From: Litorilituus lipolyticus
Lineage (GTDB): Bacteria; Pseudomonadota; Gammaproteobacteria; Enterobacterales; Alteromonadaceae
Direction of reading: 5' to 3'
Length of the DNA stretch: 64,000 nucleotides
Assembly: GCF_006439335.1 (NCBI RefSeq)
Contig: NZ_SAWY01000019.1
Span: 1-64,000 of the forward strand
Positions 62,509 through 64,000 of the stretch are shown here, piece after piece. Under the pieces are notes generated by a model, which saw only the letters and a list, made by a program, of their open reading frames with translations, ran no database searches and was not told the origin of the DNA. Made by a program: the position numbers and the translations under genes. Position 1 is the first letter of the stretch; each line of letters starts with the position of its first letter.

Positions 62509-64000
62509 TTATTTATTCGCTTTAACTTTAGCAATCCATTCATTCACTCTACGTTCTAGAATTGCCATAGGTAATGCGCCACCACCTAAAATAGTATCGT
62601 GGAAACCTCTAATATCGAATGATGCTCCTAATTCTTTTTCAGCGTGTGCGCGTAACTCTAGAATTTTAAGCATACCTACTTTGTACGCCGTAGCTTGCCC
62701 TGGCCATACCAAATAACGTCTCACTTCTGATTTAATGGCCTCTTCTGAAATAGGTGTTCTTTCTTTGAAATACTCAATGGCTTGCTGCTCTGTCCACCCT
62801 TTAGAATGTAATCCAGTATCAACCACTAAACGAACAGCACGCCAAATTTCATTTACCAAACGTCCAAAATCTGAAAAGTCATCTTGATATCCGCCCATTT
62901 CTTTTGCTAACAATTCCGCGTAGAGTCCCCAACCTTCAGCATAAGCAGTAAAACGTGCTTGTGTTCTAAATTGTGGAACCGATTCAAGCTCTTGAGCTAT
63001 TGAAATTTGCATATGATGGCCTGGGCTACCTTCATGATAAGCAACGCCTTCTAGTTCATTTTTCGGCATTGCTGACATATCTGAAAGGTGTGCATAATAA
63101 ACACCTGGTCGAGAGCCATCAGGCGTGCCTGGGAAATAATGCTGCGCACCGCCATCTTGTTCTCTGAAAGGCTCTACACGTTTAACCACGAGATCTGCTT
63201 TTGGTAAAATGCCAAAAAAGTTAGGTAATTGCTCTTTAATGTGCGCTAAATGTTTTTCTGTTTGACTAATATAACCTTGGCGACCTTCATCATCATTGTT
63301 AAAGAAAAACTGCTTATCTGTTTTTACAAATTTAAAGAACTCTTGTAACGTACCTTCAAAGCCAACTTTATCTTTAATTTCTTCCATTTCACTAGTAATA
63401 CGAGCAACTTCTGATAAACCAATTTGATGTATCTCATTTGCCGTTAATGGAGTTGTCGTTGATGCTTTCAACCTTGAGTTATAATAGGCTTCGCCATTTG
63501 GCTGGCTACCAACACCTGAAGCATTCTCTTTAGTGTTTACAATATCTTGTTCAAACCATGCCACTAATGCTTGATACGTTGGCAAAAAGTGCTCTATTAG
63601 CATTTTCTTTGTTTCTGCTTTAAGCGCTTCTGCCTGTGCTTCATCAATTGTTTTGGCTTCAACTAAGCTAGCTATTTTACGTTTTGCATCCGCCCATAAT
63701 GCTGAATCAGCAACATTATCTTCCTCAGTAAATGGGGCACCAGTGATTAAAGCGCGAGCTTGTTCAATTACTCCCTCATAAGCAAATTTAGGGGGTCTTA
63801 TGCCCTTTTCTGCTCTTTCTTTTGCTCGCTCAAGTAGAATTGCAATGGCTTGAGAAACTCCAGCAATACGCTTGTTGTAAGCCGTCATATCTGATGCGTC
63901 ATCAACTTTATGGAAGTTAATGAGAAACTGTGCCGCAAATGCTTGAATACCCTGCATTTGGGTAAAAACATAAGCACTTTCACTAAATTTATCAGCCTCT
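62509..64000 (-). CDS. DUF885 family putative metallopeptidase (5' end missing)
   Basis: At least 497 residues. The frame stays open to the right edge of the window, so the N-terminus lies outside, and an internal Met at 63957 is not the start. The DUF885 zinc-type motif HEGSPGHH is present near the middle, followed by FTAYAEGWGLYAELLAKEMG with further candidate metal ligands and RLVNEIWRAVRLVVDTGLHSKGW. The family contains large peptidase-like proteins, often exported with a lipoprotein signal, which cannot be checked here. The C-terminus is complete (RRVNEWIAKVKANK). Confidence 0.9.
   Translation of the reverse strand, partial: EADKFSESAYVFTQMQGIQAFAAQFLINFHKVDDASDMTAYNKRIAGVSQAIAILLERAKERAEKGIRPPKFAYEGVIEQARALITGAPFTEEDNVADSALWADAKRKIASLVEAKTIDEAQAEALKAETKKMLIEHFLPTYQALVAWFEQDIVNTKENASGVGSQPNGEAYYNSRLKASTTTPLTANEIHQIGLSEVARITSEMEEIKDKVGFEGTLQEFFKFVKTDKQFFFNNDDEGRQGYISQTEKHLAHIKEQLPNFFGILPKADLVVKRVEPFREQDGGAQHYFPGTPDGSRPGVYYAHLSDMSAMPKNELEGVAYHEGSPGHHMQISIAQELESVPQFRTQARFTAYAEGWGLYAELLAKEMGGYQDDFSDFGRLVNEIWRAVRLVVDTGLHSKGWTEQQAIEYFKERTPISEEAIKSEVRRYLVWPGQATAYKVGMLKILELRAHAEKELGASFDIRGFHDTILGGGALPMAILERRVNEWIAKVKANK

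Overview
The window reads as chromosomal DNA of a marine gammaproteobacterium of the order Alteromonadales, most like Colwelliaceae (Colwellia/Thalassotalea). This is inferred from the AT-rich composition, the gene order nnr-tsaE-amiB-mutL-miaA-hfq-hflX-hflK-hflC-purA, the trmA/fabR/sthA neighbourhood, ubiE-ubiJ-ubiB, and the types of accessory genes. I see no integrase, transposase, CRISPR array, tRNA or phage module, so this is mostly core genome with small accessory islands.

Region by region. 1-0.5 kb: the first 28 bases of a 16S rRNA gene on the minus strand with its full leader (boxB/boxA) and two sigma70 promoters. 0.8-8 kb: a membrane-tethered RRM protein, a DUF5610-like protein, trmA, fabR, an acyl-CoA desaturase whose promoter carries FadR-like and FabR-like operators, sthA and an exported SixA-like phosphatase. 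8-12 kb: an uncharacterised periplasmic protein/lipoprotein pair and a short malic enzyme. 12.5-26.3 kb: the long minus-strand housekeeping run from nnr to purA, with queG divergent. 26.3-32.5 kb: a coiled-coil membrane protein beside a degenerate hybrid sensor kinase, a DUF4442 hotdog protein with a FadR-like operator, a decayed solute-binding protein, DUF523 and DUF3630-like proteins, and a small cytochrome c. 32.5-42.6 kb: a minus-strand exopolysaccharide/protein-sorting locus of the XrtA/PEP-CTERM type: ubiK, phosphomannomutase, a FemAB/GNAT-like protein, an acyl carrier protein, two exosortase-associated hydrolases, a WecB-WecC fusion and the TPR lipoprotein PrsT. The exosortase itself is not here. 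42.7-52 kb: rep, a YHS protein, an AraC regulator divergent from glutaredoxin-DoxX, and ubiE-ubiJ-ubiB. 52-59 kb: a candidate small RNA, a NIT-domain chemoreceptor, and an operon of an ABC transporter, a secreted helical protein and a GlyGly-CTERM M14 carboxypeptidase. 59-64 kb: a TonB/ECF sigma/TonB cassette with an ECF-type promoter, two related small secreted proteins, a DUF2750 protein and a partial DUF885 protein.

Themes. Fatty-acid control appears twice (FabR/FadR at the desaturase, FadR at the hotdog gene). Ubiquinone accessory genes appear twice (ubiK; ubiE-J-B). Surface export appears twice (PEP-CTERM accessory locus; GlyGly-CTERM protease). The signals I find least explained by known annotation are the three-gene TonB/sigma/TonB operon, in which a TonB-like protein sits where an anti-sigma factor normally would; the orphan small-RNA unit at 51.9-52.0 kb; and the degenerate hybrid kinase. 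Positions and motifs are read directly from the sequence. Family names come from recall of protein families, without database searches.
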